From Hyphomonadaceae bacterium JAD_PAG50586_4 (GTDB taxonomy: Bacteria; Pseudomonadota; Alphaproteobacteria; Caulobacterales; Aquidulcibacteraceae), in assembly GCA_023242925.1 (NCBI GenBank), contig CP096134.1, positions 1,879,501-1,943,500 of the forward strand: DNA of 64,000 bases. Reading direction: 5' to 3'. Positions 18,859-27,338 of this stretch are shown piece by piece; position 1 is the stretch's first letter, and every line of letters begins with the position of its first letter. Under the pieces are notes generated by a model. The model ran no database searches and was not told where the DNA came from. It saw nothing but the letters and a program-made list of their open reading frames with translations. Made by a program: the position numbers and the translations under genes.

Positions 18859-18902
18859 ACCTGCTCGTGGCCAGCCAGGGGCCGACCGCGAGGGACGCCC
18901 TC

Positions 18903-20333
18903 TTAGCCTTCCCGGCTCGCGGCTGCAATGCGGGGGCGGCGGGGCTCGGCGCCGGCCTTGTGGGCGTCGCGCATGGCGGCGACGAAATTGTCGCGCCAGG
19001 CGACGATATCGTCCTTTTCGACCCCATCCATCAGCGCGCGCCAGCGGCGACGGCGCTCCTCGACCGGCATGGCCAGCGCCCTTTTGATGGCGTCGGCGAC
19101 GTCTTCCTGACTGAACGGGTTCACGATCAGCGCGTCTTTCATTTGGGCGGCGGCGCCGGCGAAGCGGGACAGCACGAGGACGCCCGGATCATCCTCGTCT
19201 TGCGCGGCGACAAATTCCTTGGCGACAAGATTCATACCGTCGCGCAGCGGCGTGACGAGCGCGACGTCGGCGGCGCGGTAGATGCCAGCGAGCTCTTGGC
19301 GCGAATGGAGGCGGTGGACGTTGCGGATCGGGATCCAATCCATCTCGGCATAGGCGCCGTTGATGCGTCCAGAGAGCGCGTCAAGCTTGGCGAACATTTC
19401 TTGGTAGGCTTCCACCTCGCTGCGCGTCGCCGTAGAGATTTGCAGCAGAAAAATTTGTCGCTTGAGGTCCGGGTTGTCGGCCAGCAGGCGCTCATAGGCG
19501 AGCAGGCGCTCGTCGATGCCCTTGGAATAATCTAGACGATCGACGCCGAGCAACATTTTGCGTCCAGCCTTGCTCTCGATCATGCGATCGTAGCTCTCTT
19601 GGCCTGCGTCCGAGCTCTTCAGCGTGATGAAAGCGCCTGCATCGATGCCGATCGGAAAAGTTTGCGGACGTACTGTGCGACCGTAGGCGCGGACGCGGCC
19701 GTCGCTTAATTGCATGCCGCCAGCTTCATAGAGCACGTAGGAATTGAATGCGTTCTTCCATTCATCGGTGTGGAAGCCCAGCACATCGTAGTGAAACATG
19801 GATTCCACGAGTTGGCGGTGGCGCGGCAAGGTGACGATCAGTTCGCGCGCGGGCCAGGGGATGTGCAGGAAAAAGCCGATGGCGTTCTTCACGCCGCGCG
19901 CGCGCAATTCGCGTGCGAGCGGGATCAGGTGATAGTCCTGCACCCAGACCATGTCGCCCGGCTCAATCAGCGGCACGAGCATATCGGCGAAGCGCGCGTT
20001 CACGCGTTCGTAGCCTTCGCCATAGGAGCGTTCGTATTGGGTGAGGTCGATGCGATAATGGAAGAGCGGCCAGAGCGTGCGATTGGCGTAGCCGTTGTAG
20101 TATTCTTCGATGTCTTGCTCTTCGAGGTCCATCGTGGCGATGGTGACGCCATTGACGCGCTGCATCGAGAGCTGGCCATTGTAGGCGGGGGTGGAATTGC
20201 CGCTCCAGCCGAACCAGACGCCGGAATATTCGCGCAGTGCGGCCGCGATCGCCATGGCCAGACCACCTTGACTCGACGCGCCTTCGGGCGCGGGCGGGCT
20301 TACGCGGTTAGATACAACGATCAAACGGCTCAT
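18903..20333 (-). CDS. otsA: Alpha,alpha-trehalose-6-phosphate synthase
   Basis: A 476-residue GT20 glycosyltransferase making trehalose-6-phosphate from UDP-glucose and glucose-6-phosphate. The start at 20333 gives the canonical [14 protein letters not shown]. Further signatures are [39 protein letters not shown] and [15 protein letters not shown]. It overlaps the upstream GH15 gene by four bases (ATGA) and is the last gene of the otsB-GH15-otsA operon. Confidence 0.95.
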   Translation of the reverse strand: MSRLIVVSNRVSPPAPEGASSQGGLAMAIAAALREYSGVWFGWSGNSTPAYNGQLSMQRVNGVTIATMDLEEQDIEEYYNGYANRTLWPLFHYRIDLTQYERSYGEGYERVNARFADMLVPLIEPGDMVWVQDYHLIPLARELRARGVKNAIGFFLHIPWPARELIVTLPRHRQLVESMFHYDVLGFHTDEWKNAFNSYVLYEAGGMQLSDGRVRAYGRTVRPQTFPIGIDAGAFITLKSSDAGQESYDRMIESKAGRKMLLGVDRLDYSKGIDERLLAYERLLADNPDLKRQIFLLQISTATRSEVEAYQEMFAKLDALSGRINGAYAEMDWIPIRNVHRLHSRQELAGIYRAADVALVTPLRDGMNLVAKEFVAAQDEDDPGVLVLSRFAGAAAQMKDALIVNPFSQEDVADAIKRALAMPVEERRRRWRALMDGVEKDDIVAWRDNFVAAMRDAHKAGAEPRRPRIAAASREG

Positions 20334-22124
20334 CGCACGACGCTCCAGGGGTTGCTCAAAAGCACAGCGCAATTGATGAGGCCGGCGAGCGAATAGGTTT
20401 GCGGATAATTGCCCCACGGTGCGCCGGTGCTGAGATCACAATCTTCCGAGAGCAGACCAGCGCGGGTGCGCCGCGCGAGCATTTGGCCGAACAGTTCGCG
20501 CGCTTCGTCGCGTCGGCCGACAAGATGGAGCGCTTCGATCAGCCAGAAGGTGCAGAAATTGAATGCGGTTTCGGGGCGGCCGAAATCGTCTTCTTCAGCG
20601 TAGCGCAGCACGTGATCGCCGCGGCGTAGATCCTTCTCCAGCGCATTGAGCGTGGTGAGGAAGCGCGTGTCGGTGGGTTGCAGGAAGCGGGTGTCGAGCA
20701 TTTGTAGGAGGCTCGCGTCCATCCCTTTGCCGTCGAGTTCTGCGGCGAAGCGCCCGAGGTCTGTATTCCAGGCGCGCGTTTCGATGGCGGTGCGAACCTT
20801 GTCGGCGCGCGCGCGCCAGTGCGTTGCGCGGTCGATGAGGCCCAGATGCGACGCGGCGTTGGCGAGGCGATCGCAGGCGGCCCAGCACATCAGCGTGGAA
20901 TAGGTGTGCACGCTGGCGCGCGTGCGGAATTCCCAAAGACCGGCGTCAGGTTTGTCGTGCACATCAAAGGCGCGTTCGCCGACGCTTTCGAGCGCGCGAA
21001 AATCTTCTATGCCGGCGGGGCGGAAGAGGCGCGTGTCGTAGAAGGCTTGCACGGTGGAGAGCACGATCTGGCCATAGACGTCGTGCTGGTGGTGTTCGTG
21101 CGCCTGGTTGCCGACGCGCACTGGGCCCATGCCGCGATAACCGTCGAGGCTGGTGATCGTGCCTTCTTGCAGGATTGGCTCGTAGCCGACGCCATAGACC
21201 GGCTGGATGCGCCCGTTAGGCGTCGCATCGATGATGTTGCGCAGATAGCCGAGATAGCCTTCGAGAATATCGGCGGCGCCGAGGCGGTTAAGTGCTTGGA
21301 CGGTGTAGTAGGCGTCGCGAGATCCAGCAGAAGCGATAATCCCAATTGCGCCCGCTGTTCGGCGCCTCTGGCACAGAGGTCGTCATCGCCGCGACGATGG
21401 CGCCGGTTTCTTCGTGGACGCAGAGTTTGAGCGTGATGGCGGCGCGGATCACGTCGGCTTGCCAGTCGAGCGGCGTGGCCAGCATGCGCACCCAGCGGCG
21501 CCAATAGAGCGCTGTGTTTTCATACATCTGGCGCAGACGTGCGCGCAGGTCGCCATCGAATGGCTCATCGGGACCGAAGAAGAACACGTGCTCTTCCTCA
21601 AGACGGAAGACGCGCTCGCTCAAGATGCTCGACACCGGCGCGCTGGTGGTGAGGCGCATGAGCCCCGGCACGCGGAAGCGGATGTGATTGGAGCCTGAGG
21701 TGGCCTCTGCGGCATGCGCGCCCCAATCGACGGCGGGCGTCATGCGCATACGAATGCGCGGCGCGCCTTTAAGCGGGCGGACGATGCGAATGAAGGCGTT
21801 GGGCCGGTAGGTGCGGTTGTTGTGGCGATAGCGCGGGCAGAAATCGATGATTTCGACCTGGCTGCCGTTTGTGTCCGTGAGGCGCGTCACCAGGATTGGG
21901 GTGTTGCGCTCATAGTGCTGTGTCGTGCTCGCCTCGTCGATCAGATCGATGGCCCAAACGCCTTGTTGTGCCTCCGCCGGATCGCGGCCCGATAGCAACG
22001 CGCAGAACATCGGATCTCCATCGACGCGTGGCGCGCAGGCCCACACGAAACGCGCGCGTGCATCGATGAGGGCGCTCGCGGCGCAATTCCCAATCGGCGC
22101 GAGGTCGAGGTCGCCGTGCTTCAT
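20330..22124 (-). CDS. Glycoside hydrolase family 15 protein (glucoamylase/trehalase-like), frameshifted near 21320
   Basis: About 597 residues after repair, with a GH15 (alpha/alpha)6 barrel. The N-terminal half ends in NSGRNWDYRFCW; the C-terminal half resumes at RDAYYTVQALNRLGAADIL, then GYRGMGPVRVGNQAHEHHQHDVYG. The catalytic-base region is LLSEDCDLSTGAPWGNYPQTYSLAG. At the break (~21318-21324) removing one base restores WIRDAYY, the conserved GH15 segment. The ATG at 22124 overlaps otsB, and the stop overlaps otsA. GH15 enzymes of this type, encoded with otsA/otsB, may hydrolyse trehalose or a related glucoside. The reaction is inferred. Confidence 0.85.
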
Positions 22125-22888
22125 CGCGTCAGCCCCGCCTGAAGCCAAGCGTGCACGGCGGCGGGATCGGCGAGGCAGTGCGTCGCATCTGTAGGACGCG
22201 GTGGGCCAACCAAGATGCCAAAGCCGCCAGCGGCGCGGGCGGCGCGGAAGCCGTGCTCATCGGTGACGTCATCGCCGATCATAATGGGCGTGCGCGCGGC
22301 GAAGGGCGGCGTGCGCATGAAATTCATCAATGCATCGCCTTTAGTGTGCGGCCCGGCGATGAGTTCGATCACCATCTTGCCTTCGAGCACGCGCAGGCCG
22401 CGACGCGCGGCGATATCCAGCGCGATGCGGCGCACTTGCTGTTCGGCGTGCGGCGCGTGACGATAATGGAGGGCGAGGCTGGCGCCCTTGTCTTCAACAA
22501 GCGCTGGCATCTGCTCATTGCGCTGTAGCACGCGGATTTCGGCGGCGGCGAACGGGATGGGCGAGTGCGCAGCTTCATCACGACGAACTTCGTCGCCGAA
22601 TTTCATCTCGTGGCCGTGAACGCCTGCAATATGTGCGAATTGCTCGCCGAGCAGAGATTCCATATCCGCAATGGTGCGGCCGGAAATAAGCGCGAGTGCG
22701 CTCGCGGTCGCGGAATGAAGATCGGTCAGCAGCGCGCGCAGCGTGTCCGTGACGATGACGTCATGCGGGCGATCGGCGATCTCCACGAGTGTGCCGTCAA
22801 AATCCAGAAAGAGCGCGTGTTGGCGCACGTCGAGCGGCGGCGCGGGAGTCAGATCGAACGGGTGTTGTGGCGTCGATTGAACGCGCAT
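22121..22888 (-). CDS. otsB: Trehalose-6-phosphate phosphatase
   Basis: A 255-residue HAD-superfamily phosphatase. Motif I is ALFLDFDGTLVEIADRP; motif II is the S in ALISGRTI. Motif III/IV follow as GPHTKGDAL and IMIGDDVTDEHGF. It removes phosphate from trehalose-6-phosphate. First gene of the operon, with its stop overlapping the GH15 start. The 269 bp upstream gap (to 23158) separates it from the divergent RcnB-like gene and should hold both promoters. Confidence 0.94.
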   Translation of the reverse strand: MRVQSTPQHPFDLTPAPPLDVRQHALFLDFDGTLVEIADRPHDVIVTDTLRALLTDLHSATASALALISGRTIADMESLLGEQFAHIAGVHGHEMKFGDEVRRDEAAHSPIPFAAAEIRVLQRNEQMPALVEDKGASLALHYRHAPHAEQQVRRIALDIAARRGLRVLEGKMVIELIAGPHTKGDALMNFMRTPPFAARTPIMIGDDVTDEHGFRAARAAGGFGILVGPPRPTDATHCLADPAAVHAWLQAGLTR

Positions 22889-23157
22889 GGCGATCCTTTA
22901 AGAGACGGGCGCGGTTCCGCGCCCAAGTTTCGCGCGCGCATGGCCCGCAGCGTTTCGCAAACGCACGATCGAGCGTTTGGTTCCATCATGGGAACGCGAA
23001 ATTTGTTGTGACGAACTGTGTCAGATGAGCGAAGTGAAACAGAATGGCGCAGCTTACGCTATGCTTCGCAATACATGCTCAGAACCAGTTCAGCCGCCGC
23101 GCGTAGTCTTCAGGCCTGCGAGACAAACAGAAGCTCGTACCTGGTTAGGAGCACTAC

Positions 23158-23640
23158 ATGAAACGTACAAATAAAATCGCGGTTGCGACACTGGCGGCTT
23201 TGATGGCCGCGGGTCCGATCGGCGCCACCGCTGCGTCAGCGCAGCAATATCGCGGCAATAGCGGCTACGAGAACAACGATCGCTACGATCGTAGTGATCG
23301 CCGTGACGACCGTCGCGACGATCGTCGTGACAACCGCCGCGACGCGCGCTGGGATCAACGCCAACACAATGGCTTTTATCTCGGCGCCACCTTTTATCGC
23401 GGTGAACCAACGCGTGCGCAGCAAGCGCGCCGCGATTATCGCCCGGCCTATCAGCAATGGCGCCGTGGTGATCGCGTGCCGACAAGCTATCGCGCCCATT
23501 ATCGCAACGTCGATTGGCGCCGTGAGCGTCTGCGCGAACCGCCGCGCGGCTACCAATACGTCCGCACCGATCGCGGTGAGACGTTGTTGGTCGGCATCGC
23601 CACCGGCGTTATCCTGGGTCTCATCCTCAGCAACAACTAA
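23158..23640 (+). CDS. RcnB-like exported protein
   Basis: A 160-residue periplasmic protein. The signal peptide ends at TAASAQ, followed by an Asp/Arg-rich repeat tract (DRYDRSDRRDDRRDDRRD) and a conserved C-terminal part (YRAHYRNVDWRRERLREPPRGYQYVRTD, then LLVGIATGVILGLI). This C-terminal block matches the RcnB family, linked in E. coli to nickel/cobalt efflux. No RcnA transporter is nearby, so the metal role here is uncertain. The codon repeats in the DR tract are coding, not a DNA-level repeat array. Confidence 0.78.
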   Translation: MKRTNKIAVATLAALMAAGPIGATAASAQQYRGNSGYENNDRYDRSDRRDDRRDDRRDNRRDARWDQRQHNGFYLGATFYRGEPTRAQQARRDYRPAYQQWRRGDRVPTSYRAHYRNVDWRRERLREPPRGYQYVRTDRGETLLVGIATGVILGLILSNN

Positions 23641-23661
23641 GTGTGCTTGAGCGCTGGGACT

Positions 23662-23696
23662 AAAACCGCCTCAAGCCCTCGGCTTGGGGCGGTTTG
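23662..23696 (+). terminator. Intrinsic-type hairpin after the RcnB-like gene
   Basis: AAACCGCC-TCAAGCC, loop CTC, then GGCTTGG-GGCGGTTT gives a near-perfect 15-bp stem 22 bases after the stop. It also lies at the end of the convergent DUF2842 gene, so it may serve both strands. Confidence 0.72.
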
Positions 23697-23900
23697 CTAT
23701 TGGGTCTTGTTCATCCAGCCGAACAGCGGCTTCAGCGGAAAAATCCAGACGATGCCGGCGATAGCGTAATAGATGAGCTGGGCCCAGGCGGGGAGAATGG
23801 GGAAAAGCGCCACGCCCAGCGACGCGGCGAGCAGCGCGTAGATTGTCAGGTACGCCAAAAAAGCGAAGCATCCGACCGCCTTACGGGTTCGTACGTTCAT
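23697..23900 (-). CDS. DUF2842 family membrane protein
   Basis: A 67-residue protein from the ATG at 23900. Two transmembrane segments (AFLAYLTIYALLAASLGVAL and LIYYAIAGIVWIFPLKPLF) end in GWMNKTQ. This is the compact DUF2842 layout conserved in alphaproteobacteria, with unknown function. It is divergent from the heme A synthase gene. Confidence 0.82.
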   Translation of the reverse strand: MNVRTRKAVGCFAFLAYLTIYALLAASLGVALFPILPAWAQLIYYAIAGIVWIFPLKPLFGWMNKTQ

Positions 23901-23980
23901 AGCTTCCCCTGCGCGGCGGCGCGCCGCGTTTCCGTCGCACTCGACCGGTTCTATGGGGAGCGACGGAGAGGACCGCAAGC

Positions 23981-25004
23981 ATGTCCAACGATGACGTTTG
24001 GCCGCCGCGTGAGCCGTGGGTTGGCGCTTGGCTTTTGATCGTGTGCGCTTTGGTGCTGACGATGATCCTCGTCGGGGCGCCACGCGACTGACCGATAGCG
24101 GCCTCTCGATCACCGAATGGGATTTGTTCAAGGGTCTCACCCCGCCGCTCAACGATGCGCGCTGGGCCGAGGAATTCGCGCTCTACCAACGCACGATGGA
24201 ATACCAAGCGCAGAACAACGGTATGACCATCGCGGAGTTCAAGAACATCTATTGGTGGGAATGGGGCCACCGGTTCTTGGGCAAAATGATCGGCGTGGTC
24301 TATGCGCTGCCGTTCTTCTTTTTCTGTTTACGGGCCGCCTGCGCGGGCGTTTTCGCCTGACAATCCTGCTGTTTGCGCTGGGTGGGCTGCAGGGCGCGAT
24401 CGGTTGGTGGATGGTGACAAGCGGTTTGTTTGATCGCTTGGATGTGAGCCCATTCCGCCTCGCCATTCACTTGGCGATGGCGTTTGTGATTTTGGCTTTG
24501 AGCTTGTGGGTCGCGCTCGGCGCATTCGCGTGGCCGAAGCAGTCCTCCAAGCTTGGCCTGCCGCGATGGGCGCCCTTCGTGTTGATGGCGTTGGTGTTCG
24601 TCCAGATCATGTTCGGCGCGCTACTGGCGGGCTCCGACGGTGGGCCAGCTTACGCGGATTGGCCGAAGATTGGCGGTGAGTGGATTCCATCGACCGCGTT
24701 CGGGCTGGAGCCGCTCTGGCATAATTTTACCGAGGATCACGCCACCCAGCACTTGCTGCATCGGAGCATGGGCTATCTCGTCGCCATGGTCGCGCTGCTG
24801 ATCGCGCTGGTCGGCCTGATCCGCGGGCAGGGGGCGGCGCGCTGGGCGGTTTTGGCCGTCGGCGTGGTGGCCATGGGCCAAGTGGCGCTGGGGATTCACA
24901 CGGTTTTGCTGGTTTCGCCGTTCTGGCCGAGCTTGCTGCACCAGCTGGGCGCGGCCATTCTGTGGATGGCGGCGCTGGTTTGCGCGCGGGTGGCATGGCG
25001 GTAA
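23981..25004 (+). CDS. ctaA: Heme A synthase (COX15/CtaA), two frameshifts
   Basis: Inner-membrane enzyme converting heme O to heme A for cytochrome oxidase, ~341 residues after repair. The start at 23981 reads EPWVGAWLLIVCALVLTMILVG. A four-G run at 24074-24077 needs one more G to give GGATRLTDSGLSITEWDLFKG. A five-T run at 24319-24323 needs one more base to join ALPFFFF to LFTGRLRGRF. Conserved His residues lie in WEWGHRFLGK, AIHLAMAF, HRSMGYL and LLHQLGAAILW. Both breaks are one-base homopolymer losses in a gene needed for respiration, so sequencing error is the likely cause. Confidence 0.9.
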
Positions 25005-25068
25005 CGGCGCGACATCTTATAATACCGTATGTATATCTATCTGTTATCTAACGGAAAAACATGCCCAC

Positions 25069-25097
25069 TTGACGCCAGTTCAACGCTCAAATAAACG
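25069..25097 (+). promoter_or_regulatory. Candidate promoter for rplM-rpsI
   Basis: TTGACG at 25069-25074 is followed after 17 bases by TAAACG at 25092-25097, about 30 bases before the rplM start. The -35 is good and the -10 weak. The 25005-25127 gap is visibly A/T-rich and includes a separate TATAAT at 25018. Confidence 0.3.
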
Positions 25098-25127
25098 CGC
25101 GCCTTCGTTTCGTCAGGACCTAATCCA

Positions 25128-25604
25128 ATGCGCACTCTTTCGACGCGCTCGGCCAAGGCTTCGGAAATCACCAACGGCTGGATCGTTGTGGATGCTGAAG
25201 GCGTTGTGGTCGGCCGCCTCGCTTCCTTCATCGCGCTGCGCCTTCGCGGCAAGCATCGCGCCGATTTCACGCCGCACGCCGACACCGGCGACAACGTGAT
25301 CATCATCAACGCCGAAAAGGTCGCCTTCACCGGCAAGAAGCTGACCGACAAAGTCTATTATCGCCACACCGGTCACCCGGGCGGCATCAAGGAGCGCGTC
25401 GCGGGCAAAGTGCTCGAAGGCAAGCACCCTGAGCGCGTCTTAGAAAAGGCCGTCGAGCGCATGATGCCGAAGGAAAGCCCGCTCGCGCGCAAGCAGCTCT
25501 CTAAGCTGCATGTCTATGCGGGCACGGAACATCCGCACGCGGCGCAGAAGCCGGTGACGATCGATTACAAGTCTAAGAACCGCAAGAATTCGAGGATCGG
25601 CTGA
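25128..25604 (+). CDS. rplM: 50S ribosomal protein L13
   Basis: A 158-residue L13. [44 protein letters not shown] and [17 protein letters not shown] are all standard. The C-terminal KNSRIG is typical for alphaproteobacteria. It is followed three bases after its stop by rpsI, the universal L13-S9 pair. Confidence 0.97.
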   Translation: MRTLSTRSAKASEITNGWIVVDAEGVVVGRLASFIALRLRGKHRADFTPHADTGDNVIIINAEKVAFTGKKLTDKVYYRHTGHPGGIKERVAGKVLEGKHPERVLEKAVERMMPKESPLARKQLSKLHVYAGTEHPHAAQKPVTIDYKSKNRKNSRIG

Positions 25605-25606
25605 TC

Positions 25607-26101
25607 ATGAGCGATATTCAGCAAGGCTTCGAGTCTCTCGGCCAAATCACCGGCGCGCCGAAGGGTTCGGGCACCGAGCACATCGCCATCGAGCGCGAAC
25701 GCAAGGTAGACAAGTTCGGCCGCGCCTACGCCACCGGCAAGCGCAAGAACGCGGTCGCCCGCGTTTGGGTGAAACCGGGCAAGGGCAACATCACCATCAA
25801 CGGCAAGACCAGCGACGCATATTTCGCGCGCCCGGTTCTGCGCATGATGATCAACCAGCCGTTCAAGGTCACCGAGCGCGAAGGCGAGTTCGACGTGATC
25901 TGCACGGTCCTGGGGTCGGGCCTCTCGGGCCAAGCCGGCGCGATCCGTCACGGCATTTCGAAGGCGCTCGCCGATTACGAGCCGGCGCTGCGACCGGCCT
26001 TGAAGCACGCTGGCTTCATGACCCGCGACAGCCGCGTGGTCGAGCGCAAGAAGTATGGCCGCAAGAAGGCCCGCAGAAGCTTCCAATTCTCGAAGCGCTA
26101 A
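25607..26101 (+). CDS. rpsI: 30S ribosomal protein S9
   Basis: A 164-residue S9 with the conserved [38 protein letters not shown] and the obligatory C-terminal RRSFQFSKR tail. The tail Lys-Arg contacts the P-site tRNA. It has the ~30-residue N-terminal extension usual in this class. Confidence 0.97.
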   Translation: MSDIQQGFESLGQITGAPKGSGTEHIAIERERKVDKFGRAYATGKRKNAVARVWVKPGKGNITINGKTSDAYFARPVLRMMINQPFKVTEREGEFDVICTVLGSGLSGQAGAIRHGISKALADYEPALRPALKHAGFMTRDSRVVERKKYGRKKARRSFQFSKR

Positions 26102-26128
26102 GTCGCTTTCCAGGATTTTGGTTTCGGG

Positions 26129-26167
26129 ACGGGCGCTTCGGCAACGAAGCGCCCGTTTTGTTTTTGG
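26129..26167 (+). terminator. Rho-independent terminator after rpsI
   Basis: The stem ACGGGCGCTTCG, loop GCAA and CGAAGCGCCCGT is a perfect 12-bp hairpin followed by TTTGTTTTT. It lies 27 bases after the S9 stop. Confidence 0.9.
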
Positions 26168-26170
26168 GGT

Positions 26171-26249
26171 TGGCCGCCGGCGGGGATCGAACCCGCACCT
26201 CTCCCGAGGTCCGTTGCGACGGAGCATCCACCATTGCGCTACGGCGACC
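26171..26249 (-). ncRNA. tRNA-like RNA with irregular anticodon arm
   Basis: The reverse strand has a canonical T arm (GCGGG-TTCGATC-CCCGC) and an acceptor helix GGTCGCCG/CGGCGGCC of 8 pairs with one G-U. A D-like arm GCGCAATGGTGGATGC is present. The middle does not fold as a normal anticodon arm. It gives TCCG-TCGCAA-CGGA (or 5 bp with a 4-base loop), directly followed by a second hairpin CCTC-GGGA-GAGG resembling a variable arm. No CCA is encoded. It may be a degenerate tRNA, a tRNA damaged by an assembly indel, or an unusual tRNA class. I cannot assign an amino acid. Confidence 0.5.
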
Positions 26250-26272
26250 TTCGCCGACATAGGGTTTGTGTG

Positions 26273-27208
26273 ATGACAGCTAAAGTCTTCATCGATGGCG
26301 AAGCAGGCACGACGGGTCTGCAAATTCGCGAGCGCTTGGAGAAAAGGCGCGACATCGAGCTCGTCTCGATCGCGGCGGACAAGCGCAAGGATGCGGATGA
26401 GCGCCACAAGCTGCTGAACAGCGTCGATGCGGTGATCCTCTGCTTGCCGGATGAGGCCGCGAAAGAAGCGGTGGCGCTGATTGAGAATTCCAAGGTCAAA
26501 GTGATCGACGCTTCGACCGCGCACCGCACAGCGCCCGATTGGGCCTATGGCTTTGCTGAGATGAGCAAAGAGCAGCGCAGCAAGATCGCCGCCTCCAAGC
26601 GTATCTCCAACCCGGGCTGCTATCCGACGGGCTTTATCGCATTGGTGCGGCCGCTGGTGGAGGCGGGGATCGCGCCGCGCGATTGGCCGCTTAGCGTCAA
26701 TGCCGTGTCGGGCTATTCGGGCGGCGGCAAGAGCATGATCGCCGAGTTCGAAAATGCCGGCGCGCCGGAATACACGAGCGTGCCGTTCCGCATTTACGCG
26801 ATGGCGCAAAAGCACAAGCACGTGCCGGAAATGCGCGAATATACGGGCCTCGCGCACGGGCCGATCTTCGCGCCGAGCGTGGGGCGGTATCTCAAAGGTA
26901 TGTTGGTCGAAGTGCCGCTGCCGCTGTGGGCGCTAAAGGCAAAGGTCGCGGACGTGTATGGCGCGCTGGCGCGCGCATATGAGGGCGAGCGCTTCGTGAA
27001 AGTCGCGTCGCTAGAGGAAGCTGCGGCGACGAAGACGCTCGATCCGGAAGGCCTGAACGGCACGAACGATCTGAAGCTCTTCGTCTTCGGCCACGACGAC
27101 GAAGTGCGCTTGGTCGCGCTGCTGGACAATCTCGGCAAAGGCGCGAGCGGCGCTGCCGTGCAGAATCTGAATATCGCGCTGGGATTGGATGAGGGCGCTG
27201 GGCTTTAA
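26273..27208 (+). CDS. argC: N-acetyl-gamma-glutamyl-phosphate reductase
   Basis: A 311-residue short-form (type 2) AGPR of arginine biosynthesis, reducing N-acetylglutamyl phosphate with NADPH. The nucleotide-binding start is KVFIDGEAGTTGLQI. The catalytic cysteine is C116 in ISNPGCYPTG; the His region is QKHKHVPEM. The ATG at 26273 was chosen because it gives this canonical start. An upstream in-frame ATG at 26234 would run through the tRNA-like gene. Confidence 0.94.
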   Translation: MTAKVFIDGEAGTTGLQIRERLEKRRDIELVSIAADKRKDADERHKLLNSVDAVILCLPDEAAKEAVALIENSKVKVIDASTAHRTAPDWAYGFAEMSKEQRSKIAASKRISNPGCYPTGFIALVRPLVEAGIAPRDWPLSVNAVSGYSGGGKSMIAEFENAGAPEYTSVPFRIYAMAQKHKHVPEMREYTGLAHGPIFAPSVGRYLKGMLVEVPLPLWALKAKVADVYGALARAYEGERFVKVASLEEAAATKTLDPEGLNGTNDLKLFVFGHDDEVRLVALLDNLGKGASGAAVQNLNIALGLDEGAGL

Positions 27209-27216
27209 ACCTCACT

Positions 27217-27319
27217 TCGTCATTCCGAACGCGCCGAGCGCGATCGGGAACCCAGGGCCACGGTCGCGTCGTTTGCCCTGGGTTCCGGGTTCAATGCTGT
27301 GCATAGGCCGGAATGACGA
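27217..27319. repeat. Extragenic palindromic element after argC
   Basis: Nested inverted repeats. TCGTCATTCCG (27217-27227) pairs with CGGAATGACGA (27309-27319). Inside, GGAACCCAGGGC (27247-27258) pairs with GCCCTGGGTTCC (27275-27286). This looks like the repeated intergenic palindromes (RPE/REP type) of alphaproteobacteria. It lies between the convergent argC and phaC and may act as a bidirectional terminator. Confidence 0.75.
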
Positions 27320-27338
27320 GCTGAGTTTATTGGCCTCA

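Noticed and set aside
23270..23350. Short tandem repeats resembling a direct-repeat array
   Set aside because: They encode the Asp/Arg-rich tract of the RcnB-like protein; there are no spacers, so this is not a CRISPR array.
26171..26249. Selenocysteine tRNA for the tRNA-like RNA
   Set aside because: The acceptor/T stack of 8+5 bp fits, but the total length is only 79 bases, and there is no TCA anticodon or long variable arm.
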